From: Alkalicoccus saliphilus
GTDB lineage: Bacteria > Bacillota > Bacilli > Bacillales > Salisediminibacteriaceae
Assembly: GCF_003044065.1 (NCBI RefSeq)
Contig: NZ_PZJJ01000001.1
Location: 62,001 to 126,000 of the forward strand
DNA length: 64,000 bases
Reading direction: 5' to 3'
Shown here: positions 19,181 through 28,631 of the stretch, piece after piece
Position numbering within the stretch: position 1 is the first letter of the stretch
Layout of the letters: every line of letters starts with the position of its first letter
Translations under genes and position numbers: made by a program
Notes under the pieces: model-generated
The model's database searches: none
Told to the model about the DNA's origin: nothing
Seen by the model: only the letters and a program-made list of their open reading frames with translations

Positions 19181-19981
19181 ATGGGTATATTTTCTGATAA
19201 CTTATTTGCTAATGATCACATCATTGTGACTGGAGCTACCGGAGGGATCGGCTATGTTACGGCTATGGAGCTTTTGAAAACCGGGGCAAAAGTAACTGCC
19301 TGCGGCAGGAACGAAGAAAAACTGAATAAATTGATGCAGTCTGCCCACTACCAGTCTGAAGGAAGCCGTATACTTATCGTAGCAGGAGATTTAAATAATC
19401 CGGAGGACAGAGAAAAAATCGTCCAGGAAGCGAGAACCCACTTCGGTGAAATAACCGGTCTCGTAAATGCAGCCGGTATAACGGGGGGAGATCTCGTAGA
19501 AAACATTGAAGAAAACGAAATTATCCACGTAATGGAAACAAATTTCACTTCACAGGTAATGTTTTCCCAGCTTGTTTACAAAGAAATGAAAAAAGAACGC
19601 CGTGGGAATATCGTTAACGTTTCCTCCCTCTCGGGCCTGCGTGGGACGTATGGCAATACAGCATACGCCGGTTCAAAATTTGCGCTTATTGGATTTACAC
19701 AGTCGTTCGCTCTCGAAGCAATAGAATACGGCATCCGGGTCAACGCTGTCTGCCCGGGATTCGTTGATACAGAAATGGCCAGAAATATACTTGATAAAAA
19801 AGCTTTTCGTGCCGGAATTACTTACGATGAACAGCTTGAAGCAGTCCAGAAAGATCTTCCTTCAGGCAGGATTACGACTCCTGAGGAAGTAGCTTCAGCT
19901 ATTTTATATCTGCTATCCGGAGCATCCGGCAACATTGTAGGCGAATCATTAAAAATATCGGGTGGAAGTGTCATGAGGTAA
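19181..19981 (+). CDS. Short-chain dehydrogenase/reductase
   Basis: A 266-residue classical SDR oxidoreductase. Start at 19181 after AAGGAGG; the frame opens earlier without a ribosome site. The cofactor motif TGATGGIG and the NAAG segment (LVNAAGITG) are present, as are the catalytic Ser in NVSSLSG, the YxxxK (YAGSK) and the NAVCPGFVDTEM loop. A basic residue after strand 2 (CGRNEEK) suggests NADP(H). It is close to FabG and poly-hydroxybutyrate-type reductases, but the substrate cannot be told. No partner genes adjoin. Confidence 0.85.
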   Translation: MGIFSDNLFANDHIIVTGATGGIGYVTAMELLKTGAKVTACGRNEEKLNKLMQSAHYQSEGSRILIVAGDLNNPEDREKIVQEARTHFGEITGLVNAAGITGGDLVENIEENEIIHVMETNFTSQVMFSQLVYKEMKKERRGNIVNVSSLSGLRGTYGNTAYAGSKFALIGFTQSFALEAIEYGIRVNAVCPGFVDTEMARNILDKKAFRAGITYDEQLEAVQKDLPSGRITTPEEVASAILYLLSGASGNIVGESLKISGGSVMR

Positions 19982-20091
19982 GAAGTTTTACAGGACTTTC
20001 GTCTTTATGCCCTACCTTAATCTCCACAGGTATTTTAAACATGGAGACGAGGACTCAACTGCTGAATGAGAAATGATTCGGCAATTTTTTA

Positions 20092-20130
20092 ACAAAAGAG
20101 GCTGTCTCAGAAGGTTCATTGAGACAGCCT
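20092..20130 (-). terminator. Terminator after scpB
   Basis: On the minus strand, AGGCTGTCTCA / TGAGACAGCCT is followed by CTTTTGTT. It lies 62 bases past the scpB stop and shares its GGCTGTC stem with those at 7357 and 11948. Confidence 0.75.
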
Positions 20131-20191
20131 GAACAGCACGAGTGGAGCCGTGCTCCATTCCTTATGGGACCTCCCCTTTCAGCCTGATAAA

Positions 20192-20779
20192 TCACTTATC
20201 CTCGGCTGCTGCCTTTTGAAATTTCTCAAAAAACAAATCGTAGTCTTCTTCCTCTTTTTCTTCTGCCTGTTCCGGAAACGGCGGGAGATCGTTCAGCGAT
20301 GATAAACCGAATTGATCAAGAAAATGATTAGTCGTCCCATATAAAATGGCCCGGCCCGTTCCTTCCTGTCTTCCGTTTTGTTCTACGAGACCTTTAGCCT
20401 GCAGCGTCCGGAGCGGTCTCTCTGTTTTAACCCCTCTAATTTCTTCAATATCCATTCTGGAAACCGGCTGCCTGTATGCAATAACAGCTAAAGCTTCGAG
20501 TGCAGCCTGTGACAGTGCGGCAGATGAAGGTGAACGCACAAGTTTTTTATAAAACTCTGCGTGTTCTTTTTTTGTAGTGAATTTCAGACCTCCAGCCACC
20601 TCCTGAATCTGCATTCCTCTTTCGCTTTTTTCATATTCTTTTTTCAATTCTTCTATAAGAGGCTCAAGTTGTTCTTTATCAAGGTCCAGTACTTCCATGA
20701 GCTGGTCTTTTTCTGTTCCCTCGTCCCCTGCTACAAACAGCAGACCTTCCAGGACTGCTTTTTTGTTTACTGCTGCCAT
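20192..20779 (-). CDS. scpB: Segregation and condensation protein ScpB
   Basis: Winged-helix (kite) subunit of the SMC-ScpAB condensin used for chromosome segregation. The 195 residues include the conserved SQAALEALAVIAYRQPVSRMDIEEIRG core and an acidic C-terminal tail. It overlaps the scpA 3' end by 13 bases, so the two are translationally coupled. In B. subtilis, dacB and spmAB follow a little downstream; here a terminator and unrelated genes do. Confidence 0.95.
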   Translation of the reverse strand: MAAVNKKAVLEGLLFVAGDEGTEKDQLMEVLDLDKEQLEPLIEELKKEYEKSERGMQIQEVAGGLKFTTKKEHAEFYKKLVRSPSSAALSQAALEALAVIAYRQPVSRMDIEEIRGVKTERPLRTLQAKGLVEQNGRQEGTGRAILYGTTNHFLDQFGLSSLNDLPPFPEQAEEKEEEDYDLFFEKFQKAAAEDK

Positions 20780-21537
20780 GGTGTTCCGCCTGCTTTCTGT
20801 TTAATTTTTATATCTTTGTAATGTCCGTCCTGCATACAAACAATCCGATCCGCTTTCATTAATTCAAGGAGTGCCAGGAACGTCACAACCATTTCCTGTT
20901 TTTCTTTTCTTTCGAAAAGTCGTGAAAACAGCGTTTCCCCCTTAAAGGAATGCAGCCGCAGCAGCACCTCTTCCATCTTTTTTTCAATAGGTATCTCTTC
21001 TCTCGCAACCTTCGTTACCCTGTTTGAGTGCTGCTCCTGTTTTTTTCTTTTATTTATCCGGCTGAAAGCCTTCAGCATATCGTAGACTGTCGCCCTGACG
21101 TGGGTCTCTCCTTTTTCCCTGGCTTCTTCCATAAGAGGAGTCAGGTCAGAAACCGGCTTCGTGAACAGTTCGCTTCTTTCCATTTCTTTTTCCTTCAGCG
21201 ATCCGGCTGCTTCTTTAAACTGTTTATATTCTTTCAGTTTATCAAGAAGGTTATCTTTTGTTATTTCTTCTTCTTCGATTAATATTTCTTCGTCCCAGCT
21301 ATTTTCCTCAATTGGCAGAAGAAGCTGGCTTTTCATGTGAAGCAGTGTGGAAGCCATTACGAGGTATTCACTGGCAACATTAAGCTCCAGCACCTGCATC
21401 GCATGAATATATGTCATATACTGATCTGTTATTTCTTTAACAGGAATATCCTGAAGATCCAGATCATTCTTTTGTATCAGGTGCAGCAGAAGATCGAGAG
21501 GACCTTCAAATGCATGCAGCTTAACACTGTATCCCAT
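20767..21537 (-). CDS. scpA: Segregation and condensation protein ScpA
   Basis: Kleisin subunit bridging the SMC heads. The 256 residues begin with the family signature YSVKLHAFEGPLDLLLHLIQKN, have an acidic, flexible middle and end with a winged-helix region (RKEKQEMVVTFLALLELMK) that contacts the SMC cap. GGGAGG precedes the ATG. A likely extended -10 (TGATATAAT, about 21566-21574 on the minus strand) precedes it. It is divergent from ypuF and followed by scpB. Confidence 0.95.
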   Translation of the reverse strand: MGYSVKLHAFEGPLDLLLHLIQKNDLDLQDIPVKEITDQYMTYIHAMQVLELNVASEYLVMASTLLHMKSQLLLPIEENSWDEEILIEEEEITKDNLLDKLKEYKQFKEAAGSLKEKEMERSELFTKPVSDLTPLMEEAREKGETHVRATVYDMLKAFSRINKRKKQEQHSNRVTKVAREEIPIEKKMEEVLLRLHSFKGETLFSRLFERKEKQEMVVTFLALLELMKADRIVCMQDGHYKDIKIKQKAGGTPWQQ

Positions 21538-21664
21538 AGTTTCTTCCTCCCTTTACGAGCGCTATTATATCATATGGGCTTTCTGGTGCGGTTGATTTTT
21601 CTTCACAAAATGTATTCTGTGCTTTATGATATAGAGAGTATTATTTGCAGAGGAGAGTTGCCTT

Positions 21665-22204
21665 TTGCGGACAAATGTAATTCATGACTATCCATCAGAA
21701 TACAAAGAATTCCTTATACATTTCCACGGTACAAGAGACTATTTTGAATGCCATGAAATTCTGGAGGAATACTGGCTTGAACAGAACCGGGAAATTCAGT
21801 GGCTCGCACTTATCCAGCTGGCAGTTGCAGTGTATCATGAACGGCAGGAAAACTACGCAGGCAGTGTAAAACTTTACAGGCGTGTGCTTGGACACCTTCA
21901 GTCGGAAAAGACAAGGTTTGAGCGCTTAAGTATTGATGTCTCCCGGCTGAATGATCAAATCGAGGAAAGGCTGTTTTTAATAAAAAATAGAATGCCTTAC
22001 TATCCGATGAATCTGCCGGTAACAGATGAAAAGCTTCTTGCTGAATGCCGGGAAACAGCAGAAAATCGCAGGATCGTATGGAATACAGACGACCGCCGCG
22101 CTGGTAAAGAACTTGTTTACAGGCACCGTCTTCGTGACAGAACAGAAGTTATTCAAGCCCGCAAGACTTCACTACTTGAGAAACAGACTAAACGGCAGTA
22201 CTAA
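21665..22204 (+). CDS. ypuF: DUF309 family protein (YpuF-like)
   Basis: A 179-residue cytoplasmic helical protein with the DUF309 signature HFHGTRDYFECHEILEEYW and the following ALIQLAVAVYH helix. Start at TTG 21665, nine bases after GAGGAG; no better in-frame start exists. The conserved His/Glu residues (HG, DYFECHE) suggest a possible metal or hydrolytic site, but no activity is established for the family. It is divergent from scpA as in B. subtilis, where it likewise lies between rib and scp genes. Confidence 0.85.
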   Translation: MRTNVIHDYPSEYKEFLIHFHGTRDYFECHEILEEYWLEQNREIQWLALIQLAVAVYHERQENYAGSVKLYRRVLGHLQSEKTRFERLSIDVSRLNDQIEERLFLIKNRMPYYPMNLPVTDEKLLAECRETAENRRIVWNTDDRRAGKELVYRHRLRDRTEVIQARKTSLLEKQTKRQY

Positions 22205-22240
22205 AAAACCCTCTGAACAGGATGCTGTTCAGAGGTTTTT
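22203..22240. terminator. Bidirectional terminator between ypuF and ribH
   Basis: A near-perfect stem AAACCCTCTGAACAG / CTGTTCAGAGGTTTTT, flanked by A and T runs on both sides. Confidence 0.88.
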
Positions 22241-22383
22241 GTTCAAATTATGCTGAAGACTATTTCTCTTTTAGTATATTCTTATTTAAACAAGCGGATA
22301 TCCCATAAGTGAGAGAGCACGACCCTTTTGAGACAGCCTCTCTATTTCATATTCCGGGTGTATATCTTCAGAATGCCTTAAAC

Positions 22384-22848
22384 TTAAAAGGAGTTATTTA
22401 AATTTGCCATTTCTATAGCTGATACAGCTGCATCCCAGCCTTTATTTCCTGCTTTCGTTCCTGCCCGCTCGACTGCCTGTTCAATTGTATCAGTCGTAAT
22501 TACTCCAAAAATCACCGGAACCCCGCTACCCATTCCTGCCTGGGAAACACCTTTGGCAGCTTCGCTGCATACATAGTCAAAATGCGGAGTGGCTCCGCGG
22601 ATAACTGTACCAAGTGTTACGACAGCATCATATTTTCCTGTATCCGCCATTTTTTTTGCAATGAATGGAAGTTCATAAGCTCCAGGAACCCATGCTACAT
22701 CCACATCATCCTCGGAAACGCCGTGACGCCTGCAGGCTGCCTGAGCTCCTTCGAGCAGTCTTGCTGTTATAAAATCATTAAACCTCGCAGTTACTACTGC
22801 TATTTTTAAACCTTGTCCCGATAAATGTCCTTCGAATACTTTTCCCAT
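22384..22848 (-). CDS. ribH: 6,7-dimethyl-8-ribityllumazine synthase
   Basis: Penultimate enzyme of riboflavin synthesis, joining the pyrimidine and 3,4-dihydroxy-2-butanone 4-phosphate. Last gene of the rib operon. The 154 residues show [17 protein letters not shown], the VPGAYELPF segment, [21 protein letters not shown] (catalytic His) and [12 protein letters not shown]. The length is typical. It lies 57 bases after ribBA; the bidirectional hairpin at 22203 ends the operon. Confidence 0.96.
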   Translation of the reverse strand: MGKVFEGHLSGQGLKIAVVTARFNDFITARLLEGAQAACRRHGVSEDDVDVAWVPGAYELPFIAKKMADTGKYDAVVTLGTVIRGATPHFDYVCSEAAKGVSQAGMGSGVPVIFGVITTDTIEQAVERAGTKAGNKGWDAAVSAIEMANLNNSF

Positions 22849-22905
22849 TGTGTATCATCTCCTCTAATGACGGTTTGCGTTTAATAATAGTAATTAAGTT
22901 TATTA

Positions 22906-24105
22906 TTACAGATGGAGCATATGACCAAGCTTGTCTTTTTTCGTCTTCAAATATTTTTCATTGTCTCTTGAATGGGGCAGCTGAAGCGGCAGACGATCAA
23001 CAATTTCCAGATCGTATCCTTGAAGGCCCGTTATTTTTCTCGGGTTGTTCGTCAGCAGCTTCATTTTTCTAATGCCTAAATCCCTGAGAATCTGGGCTCC
23101 TATTCCATAATCCCGGAGATCCGGTCCGAAACCGAGCTTTTCATTGGCTTCCACCGTATCCATGCCCTCTTCCTGAAGTTTATAAGCTCTCATTTTGTTT
23201 AACAGCCCGATACCTCTGCCCTCCTGACGCATATAGAGCACAACTCCGGAGCCGTTTGCCTCAATCTGGCTTAAAGCTGCGTGAAGCTGCGGTCCGCAGT
23301 CGCACCTTCTTGAGCCGAATACATCTCCCGTCAGACATTCTGAGTGCACACGAACGAGCGTAGGCTTATTCCCGCCGATTTCACCTTTTACAATGGCTAC
23401 ATGTTCCTTCCCATCCACTACATTGGAGTATCCAATGGCCCGGAAATCCCCATAATCAGTAGGAAGCTTGATTTCTATTTCCCGCTGCACGAGTTTGTCT
23501 TTGCGGTTACGGTATTTAATTAAGTCTTTGATAGTCACCATTTTCAAATCGTGTTCGTCAGCAATTTGACGAAGCTCCGGCACCCGTGCCATCGTACCAT
23601 CTGCATTCATGATTTCACAGATAACACCTGCAGGCTTCCCACCTGCCATACGGGCAAGATCAACTGCTGCTTCTGTATGACCGGCTCTCCTCAGTACACC
23701 CCCGTCTTTTGCGATGAGTGGAAAAATATGCCCCGGGCGTTGAAAATCAGCTGGTTTAGTATCTTCATCAATCAGTGCCTGTACAGTCATCGCTCTCTCC
23801 TGAGCAGAAATACCAGTCGTCGTGTGTTTATGATCCACACTTACTGTAAATGCTGTGCCGTGAGGATCGGAATTCCGGTCCACCATAGGAACGAGGTTTA
23901 ATTTGGAAGCACGTTCTTCGGTGACAGGTGTGCAGACGAGTCCCCGTCCATGGGTAATCATAAAGTTAATTACTTCCGGCGTCGTTTTTTCTGCCAGCGA
24001 AATAAAATCTCCTTCATTTTCTCTATCCTCATCATCACATACTATAACTACTTCCCCCTGTGCCAGGGCATATATTGCTTCTTCAACTGGATCAAAGTAA
24101 TTCAT
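22906..24105 (-). CDS. ribBA: Bifunctional DHBP synthase / GTP cyclohydrolase II
   Basis: Supplies both precursors of riboflavin. Start at 24105, eight bases after AAGGAGG; the frame extends 24 bases upstream. The N-terminal half (about 1-200) is DHBP synthase with [10 protein letters not shown] and the [12 protein letters not shown] segment. The C-terminal half is GTP cyclohydrolase II with the zinc cysteines [15 protein letters not shown] and the [12 protein letters not shown] loop. The 399-residue fusion is the usual Bacillus form. Third of four rib genes. Confidence 0.96.
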   Translation of the reverse strand: MNYFDPVEEAIYALAQGEVVIVCDDEDRENEGDFISLAEKTTPEVINFMITHGRGLVCTPVTEERASKLNLVPMVDRNSDPHGTAFTVSVDHKHTTTGISAQERAMTVQALIDEDTKPADFQRPGHIFPLIAKDGGVLRRAGHTEAAVDLARMAGGKPAGVICEIMNADGTMARVPELRQIADEHDLKMVTIKDLIKYRNRKDKLVQREIEIKLPTDYGDFRAIGYSNVVDGKEHVAIVKGEIGGNKPTLVRVHSECLTGDVFGSRRCDCGPQLHAALSQIEANGSGVVLYMRQEGRGIGLLNKMRAYKLQEEGMDTVEANEKLGFGPDLRDYGIGAQILRDLGIRKMKLLTNNPRKITGLQGYDLEIVDRLPLQLPHSRDNEKYLKTKKDKLGHMLHL

Positions 24106-24197
24106 AACACCGGCCTCCTTCTTAAACACTCTATATTAGGGTTTCACCGAAAACATATTTATATCAGCTTCTTAATGACACGGTATCTGCCGATCCA

Positions 24198-24851
24198 TTA
24201 CTTGAAACCATGGTTATTTAAAAAATCTTCTGTCACGGGAGCAGGATTGTCCGTCATGCGAAATTTATGTTTAAGCAGTTCATCAACGTATTTGGCCAGC
24301 ATATCGCATTCAATATTGACAGGATCACCGGCTTCCTTTGACCCGATAACAGTTTCCTGCAGCGTGTGTGGAATAATTGACACAGTAAACGTTGACTGTG
24401 TGACTCCAAAAATTGTCAGGCTCGTACCATCAACGGCCACGCTTCCCTTCAGTGAAAGATAGGGCCTGAGTACCGGATCAATTTCTATTTCATAATACAC
24501 TGCATTGTCTTCTGCTTTTTTATTAATAATTGTTCCAGTGCCGTCTACGTGACCACTGACGAAATGACCTCCAAATCTTCCCCCCGCTGCCATCGCCCGC
24601 TCCAGATTCACTTCTGAACCTGCCTGAACATCTCTGAGACTCGTAGCTCTGACAGTTTCCGGCATCATATCAACCGTAAATGCCGTATCTGTAAAAGAAG
24701 TAACTGTCAGACATACACCGTTCACAGAAATGCTGTCCCCTTGCTTTACATCAGTCAGGATAGTGGGGGCATATACTGACATAACGATAGCTTCTCCCTG
24801 CTGATCGACGGATTCAACTTTTCCTTTTTCTTCAATTATTCCTGTAAACAT
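24198..24851 (-). CDS. ribE: Riboflavin synthase alpha chain
   Basis: Dismutates two lumazines to riboflavin. Two lumazine-binding beta-barrel repeats are visible: MFTGIIEEKGKVESV...SVNGVCLTVTSF and HFVSGHVDGTGTI...VAVDGTSLTIFGV. The 217-residue length is normal. Its ATG shares the A of the ribD stop (TAATG), so translation is coupled. Confidence 0.96.
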   Translation of the reverse strand: MFTGIIEEKGKVESVDQQGEAIVMSVYAPTILTDVKQGDSISVNGVCLTVTSFTDTAFTVDMMPETVRATSLRDVQAGSEVNLERAMAAGGRFGGHFVSGHVDGTGTIINKKAEDNAVYYEIEIDPVLRPYLSLKGSVAVDGTSLTIFGVTQSTFTVSIIPHTLQETVIGSKEAGDPVNIECDMLAKYVDELLKHKFRMTDNPAPVTEDFLNNHGFK

Positions 24852-25939
24852 TAGTCATTCCTACTTTCTCTATGAAAAATGTGTTTAGTATCTTCACCGA
24901 GCCGTTCCACCGAAAGAAGCTTCAGACGCGGAACGTCCGCCAGTCTGTGGATACCGGATCCGGAAACGGACGAAGGGGCGTCTTTTCCGCCTATTAATAA
25001 AGGTGCCATATAAAGGACAACCTGCTGGAACAATTTTTCTCTCAGAAAACTGTCGTGAACGGTTCCTCCTCCCTCCACGAGAAGTGATGTCACGTCCGCC
25101 TGTCCAAGCTTTTCCATCACTTCGTCAAGCTGAATCGTAAAACCGGACATTACTGTAACAGTCACGCCGGCCTCCCGAAGCTCCCTGATTCTGGACTCTT
25201 CAGCCTGTTCTGTCGTGAAAATCCACGAAGGTGCGTCCTCATTCAAAGCTTTAGCTTCCGAGGGTATGCGGAGCCTGGAGTCAAGTATGACACGGAGAGG
25301 GTTTTTTCCTCCCTGTGGAAGTCTTGTAGTGAGCAGCGGATTGTCAGCAAGAATTGTTTCAATTCCGGCAAGGATGGCATCGTTCTCATGACGCAGAAGA
25401 TGTCCATCCATCCGGGAAGCGGAACCGGTAATCCATTTGCTTTCTCCACTGGAAGCGGCAATTTTGCCATCAATACTTGCAGCCATTTTCAATGTCACAT
25501 AGGGCGTCTTCGTCACTGCGAAATGAAAAAATACGGAGTTCAGGGCATCTGTTTCTTCTTTTAAAATTCCGGTATGAACTTCCACCCCGGCTTTACGAAG
25601 CTTATTTATACCCCGTCCTGATACCCTGGGGTCAGGATCATCCGAGCCGATGAATACCCGCTTAATACCTGCCTCTATAACCGCATCAGCACAGGGAGGC
25701 GTTCGACCTGTATGGGAGCACGGTTCAAGTGTCACATACATATCCGCCCCCTCTGCACTGCTGCCTGCCATATTCAACGCGTGTTTTTCTGCATGCTGTT
25801 CTCCGGCTTTCAAATGGGCGCCAAGCCCGATAACTTCTCCCTGCTTAACAATAACTGCTCCTACGAGTGGATTAGGAGAGGTCTGGCCTTTTGCAGAAGC
25901 TGCCATGTCAATAGCCAGCTTCATATAATTTTCTTTCAT
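24851..25939 (-). CDS. ribD: Riboflavin biosynthesis deaminase/reductase RibD
   Basis: Bifunctional second and third steps: deamination, then side-chain reduction. Start at 25939 after AAGGAG. The N-terminal deaminase has HAEKHAL and the zinc PCSHTGRTPPCADAVI motif. The C-terminal reductase (about 150-362) carries LKMAASIDGKIA and VEGGGTVHDSFL. First gene of the operon, just downstream of the FMN riboswitch terminator, so control falls on it directly. Confidence 0.95.
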   Translation of the reverse strand: MKENYMKLAIDMAASAKGQTSPNPLVGAVIVKQGEVIGLGAHLKAGEQHAEKHALNMAGSSAEGADMYVTLEPCSHTGRTPPCADAVIEAGIKRVFIGSDDPDPRVSGRGINKLRKAGVEVHTGILKEETDALNSVFFHFAVTKTPYVTLKMAASIDGKIAASSGESKWITGSASRMDGHLLRHENDAILAGIETILADNPLLTTRLPQGGKNPLRVILDSRLRIPSEAKALNEDAPSWIFTTEQAEESRIRELREAGVTVTVMSGFTIQLDEVMEKLGQADVTSLLVEGGGTVHDSFLREKLFQQVVLYMAPLLIGGKDAPSSVSGSGIHRLADVPRLKLLSVERLGEDTKHIFHRESRND

Positions 25940-25971
25940 CCTCTCTTCTCTCCTTTTAAAATGTATTACTA

Positions 25972-26009
25972 TAAAAAACGCCCTGAACAGATAATTATCC
26001 ATTCAGGGC
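25972..26009 (-). terminator. Riboswitch-controlled terminator before ribD
   Basis: On the minus strand, GCCCTGAATGG / CTGTTCAGGGC is followed by seven T. It lies between the FMN aptamer and ribD and is the expected expression platform. Confidence 0.9.
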
Positions 26010-26103
26010 ATACTTGCAGAATTCTGCATAAATCCGGTGAACAGCCTGTCGCTGAAAAAGGGTACACTGCTCCCTCTGCAGATGACATTCACCAGAAGTT
26101 TTT

Positions 26104-26250
26104 TCCTTCTCCCATCCAGACTGTTACTGTCGGCTTTGGAGTTGCACCAAATCCACCGCTGCTTCTTACAGAAGCAGACGGGTCACGGACTGAAAGACAC
26201 AGTGTCTTATCACCGCCGGTTGGGAATTGCACCCGACCCCGAAGGAATAT
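26104..26250 (-). promoter_or_regulatory. FMN riboswitch (RFN element)
   Basis: On the minus strand the conserved RFN pieces appear in order: CTTCGGGGTCGGGTG, CCCAACCGGCGGTGAT, AGTCCGTGACCC, GGTGGATTTGGTG, AGCCGACAGT and GGATGGGAGAAGGA. The apical helices vary in the usual places. The spacer to the 25972 terminator allows an antiterminator. FMN binding would terminate ribDEBAH transcription. Confidence 0.95.
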
Positions 26251-26338
26251 ATTTATTGAATTGTAGGCACTGCTTATCATAGTGAAAAAGTTAAGGTAAC
26301 TATACCACTATCTTTTTGTAAGAAGCAAGCTTCAGCAA

Positions 26339-26773
26339 TTATGCGTCGTAAACAGTAACTTCCTGCATTACATCGTTTGGATTGATCCGGTCAAGCGTAT
26401 CAAAGCCGGCAGTCATTTTACCGAATACTGTGTGGACCCCGTCCAGATGAGGCTGTGGTGCAAGCACGAGGAAAAACTGGCTGCCTCCTGTATCCTTTCC
26501 GGCATGAGCCATAGAAAGACTTCCCTTTTCATGTTTATGCGGGTTTCCTTTTGTTTCGCACTTAATAGTATATCCGGGACCTCCCGTGCCGTTACCTGTC
26601 GGGCACCCTCCCTGAGCTACAAATCCAGGGATCACACGGTGAAAAGTTAATCCGTTATAAAAGCCGTCGTTTGCCAGCTTTTCAAAGTTTTCCACTGTTC
26701 CTGGTGCTGCTTCCGGAAAAAATTCTATTTCAATAACTTCTCCGTTTTCGAATTTAATTTCGCCTTTTTTCAT
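26339..26773 (-). CDS. ppiB: Cyclophilin-type peptidyl-prolyl isomerase
   Basis: Cytoplasmic proline cis-trans isomerase aiding protein folding. Start at 26773, seven bases after GGAGGT. The 144 residues show the cyclophilin core: [24 protein letters not shown] with the catalytic Arg, [14 protein letters not shown], and the substrate loop around [11 protein letters not shown]. Short bacterial form without a signal peptide. Monocistronic between the riboflavin leader and lysA. Confidence 0.95.
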   Translation of the reverse strand: MKKGEIKFENGEVIEIEFFPEAAPGTVENFEKLANDGFYNGLTFHRVIPGFVAQGGCPTGNGTGGPGYTIKCETKGNPHKHEKGSLSMAHAGKDTGGSQFFLVLAPQPHLDGVHTVFGKMTAGFDTLDRINPNDVMQEVTVYDA

Positions 26774-26962
26774 ATGTACAACCTCCATAATTTCTATTGT
26801 CCAGCACTTTCATTTTACCAGAACTGCTGCTGTCGCGCCATTATAAAACTTTCGTCCGTAATAATCCGGCAGTGCATATTAAGAAAACTTGTTAAGAGGC
26901 GCTTCAGTCGTGAGTTTCACAAGTGTTTTCGCAGGTATTCTTTAAAAAAATTTGCAGCCACA

Positions 26963-26996
26963 TTAAAAAGCCGAAGGTCTGCCCACCGGCTTTTAC
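26963..26996 (-). terminator. Terminator after lysA
   Basis: On the minus strand, AAAAGCCGGT...TTCGGCTTTTT, 16 bases past the lysA stop. Confidence 0.8.
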
Positions 26997-27011
26997 TATA
27001 ATACAGCTGAT

Positions 27012-28349
27012 TTAAACCTGCTTCTCCTTCTGTACCGCAGCAGCTTTAGAATATTTTCTTTCTCTGCGGGTCAAATCAGTAAGCGTTTCTCTTTCAATAA
27101 CAATTTCATGCTGCCCATCTTCGACAAAAACAACAGCAGGACGGAGAATCCGGTTATAGTTGTTTGCCATTGAATAACCATAGGCACCTGTAGCGAATAC
27201 CGCCAGAATATCACCTTGATTTACTGCCGGAAGATCCAGATCCCATATCAGCATGTCTCCGCTTTCACAGCATTTTCCTGCAATCGATACTGTTTCCTCT
27301 GTTTCTTCTGCTGCCCGGTTAGCGAGCAGGGCTGTATACTCTGCCTGATAAAGAGCCGGACGAATATTATCCGTCATACCACCGTCAACTGATACGTACG
27401 TACGGACATCCGGAATGTCCTTTCTAGCTCCAATACTGTAAAGTGTTGTACCAGCTTCCCCCACGAGAGCTCTTCCGGGTTCTATCCATATTTCAGGTAC
27501 AGGCTCGTTCATTGCCTCAGCTTCCTCTTTTGCTGCAGTCACCATCCGGTCAATATAAACGTGAAGCGGAAGCGGTTTATCACTTTCTGCATAACGTATT
27601 CCAAATCCTCCACCAACATTCAGCACTTGCGGGTAGTAATTCATAGATTCCTTCCACTTACGGATCATACGATAAATCTCTTTTACAGCTTCTTCAAAAC
27701 CTTCGGCCCGGAAAATTTGGGAACCAATATGGGAATGCACTCCCTGAAGCTTTAAAAATGGATGGTCGAGCAGACGCCGGATTGCTTCGTCTGCCTGGCC
27801 GCTGTTTAAATCAAAACCGAATTTGGAATCTTCCTGTCCAGTGGAAATATATTCATGTGTATGGGCCTCAACTCCAGGGGTAATCCGGATTAAAACTTCC
27901 ATTTCAGTTTTTTCACTTTCGGTCAGAGCCATAAGCCACGTTAATTCAGTAAAATTATCAACAACAATACAGCCGATTTTTTCTTTTACAGCCATCTCGA
28001 GTTCTTCAGGAGTTTTATTGTTGCCATGGAAATGAATTCTTTCTGCCGGAAACCCTGCTTCCAGCGCCGTATGAAGCTCACCATCTGAAACCACGTCCAG
28101 ACTGAGGTCAAGGTCTCTTGCAAGTTCCATCATGGCAATACAGCTGAAAGCTTTTGATGCGTAGGCAATCTGATAATTTACACTCTGGGCACGGAAAGCA
28201 TCATGAAATTCTTCTGCCCTGTTCCTGATGTCCTTTACATCATAGACAAACAAGGGGGTTCCATAAGTTTCAGCTAGACCTTCTGCCTCCACTCCGCCAA
28301 TTTCAAGTTTTCCGTTCTCATTAATCCGCTGTGTTCCATAAACGTTCAT
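27012..28349 (-). CDS. lysA: Diaminopimelate decarboxylase
   Basis: Last step of lysine biosynthesis, a PLP enzyme decarboxylating meso-diaminopimelate. The 445 residues contain the PLP lysine in YASKAFSCIAMMELA, the glycine loop NVGGGFGIRY, the EPGRALVGEAG phosphate-binding loop, GKCCESGDML, and GAYGYSMANNYN near the C-terminus. A lysine riboswitch lies immediately upstream. In B. subtilis lysA sits behind the spoVA operon; here it stands alone under its own promoter and riboswitch, next to pdp. Confidence 0.96.
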   Translation of the reverse strand: MNVYGTQRINENGKLEIGGVEAEGLAETYGTPLFVYDVKDIRNRAEEFHDAFRAQSVNYQIAYASKAFSCIAMMELARDLDLSLDVVSDGELHTALEAGFPAERIHFHGNNKTPEELEMAVKEKIGCIVVDNFTELTWLMALTESEKTEMEVLIRITPGVEAHTHEYISTGQEDSKFGFDLNSGQADEAIRRLLDHPFLKLQGVHSHIGSQIFRAEGFEEAVKEIYRMIRKWKESMNYYPQVLNVGGGFGIRYAESDKPLPLHVYIDRMVTAAKEEAEAMNEPVPEIWIEPGRALVGEAGTTLYSIGARKDIPDVRTYVSVDGGMTDNIRPALYQAEYTALLANRAAEETEETVSIAGKCCESGDMLIWDLDLPAVNQGDILAVFATGAYGYSMANNYNRILRPAVVFVEDGQHEIVIERETLTDLTRRERKYSKAAAVQKEKQV

Positions 28350-28377
28350 CTATTCATACACTCCAATCTTTTATCCA

Positions 28378-28420
28378 TAGAAAAAGGGAAATGAACAGCT
28401 GAAACCTATCCATTTCCCAA
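28378..28420 (-). terminator. Lysine riboswitch terminator
   Basis: On the minus strand, GGGAAATG...CATTTCCC is followed by TTTTTC, between the aptamer and the lysA start. It is the expected off-state hairpin. Confidence 0.88.
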
Positions 28421-28440
28421 ACCCGGACGGGATTGAAAAA

Positions 28441-28604
28441 GATAGCTCTCCGCAGCACTCCACGGCAGTAACCCGCTTATTCAACGGGCCCCCAGGTCGT
28501 TCCCCGTAAGGAGAGGAGAAAACCTTCGGCAGAACGGCCTTTTCAACACGATCCCGGCTGTCCTTCAGCTCACGCATTGTACTGATCCATTCTGCACCTC
28601 TATC
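28441..28604 (-). promoter_or_regulatory. Lysine riboswitch (L box)
   Basis: Minus-strand RNA opens with GATAGAGGTGC and closes with GGAGAGCTATC, the paired P1 ends of L-box RNAs. Between them are GCCGAAGG, CTGGGGGCCCGTTGAATAAG and ACTGCCGTGG, matching conserved junction and pseudoknot pieces of the B. subtilis lysC leader. Lysine should terminate lysA transcription. A small open frame at 28371-28577 is only this RNA read as protein. Confidence 0.9.
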
Positions 28605-28631
28605 TTTCTATTCAATTAAATTATTTTTTCC

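Noticed and set aside
26089-26280. Short frame upstream of ribD
   Set aside because: Lies inside the FMN riboswitch.
28371-28577. 68-codon minus-strand frame upstream of lysA
   Set aside because: It is the lysine riboswitch and its terminator read as protein.
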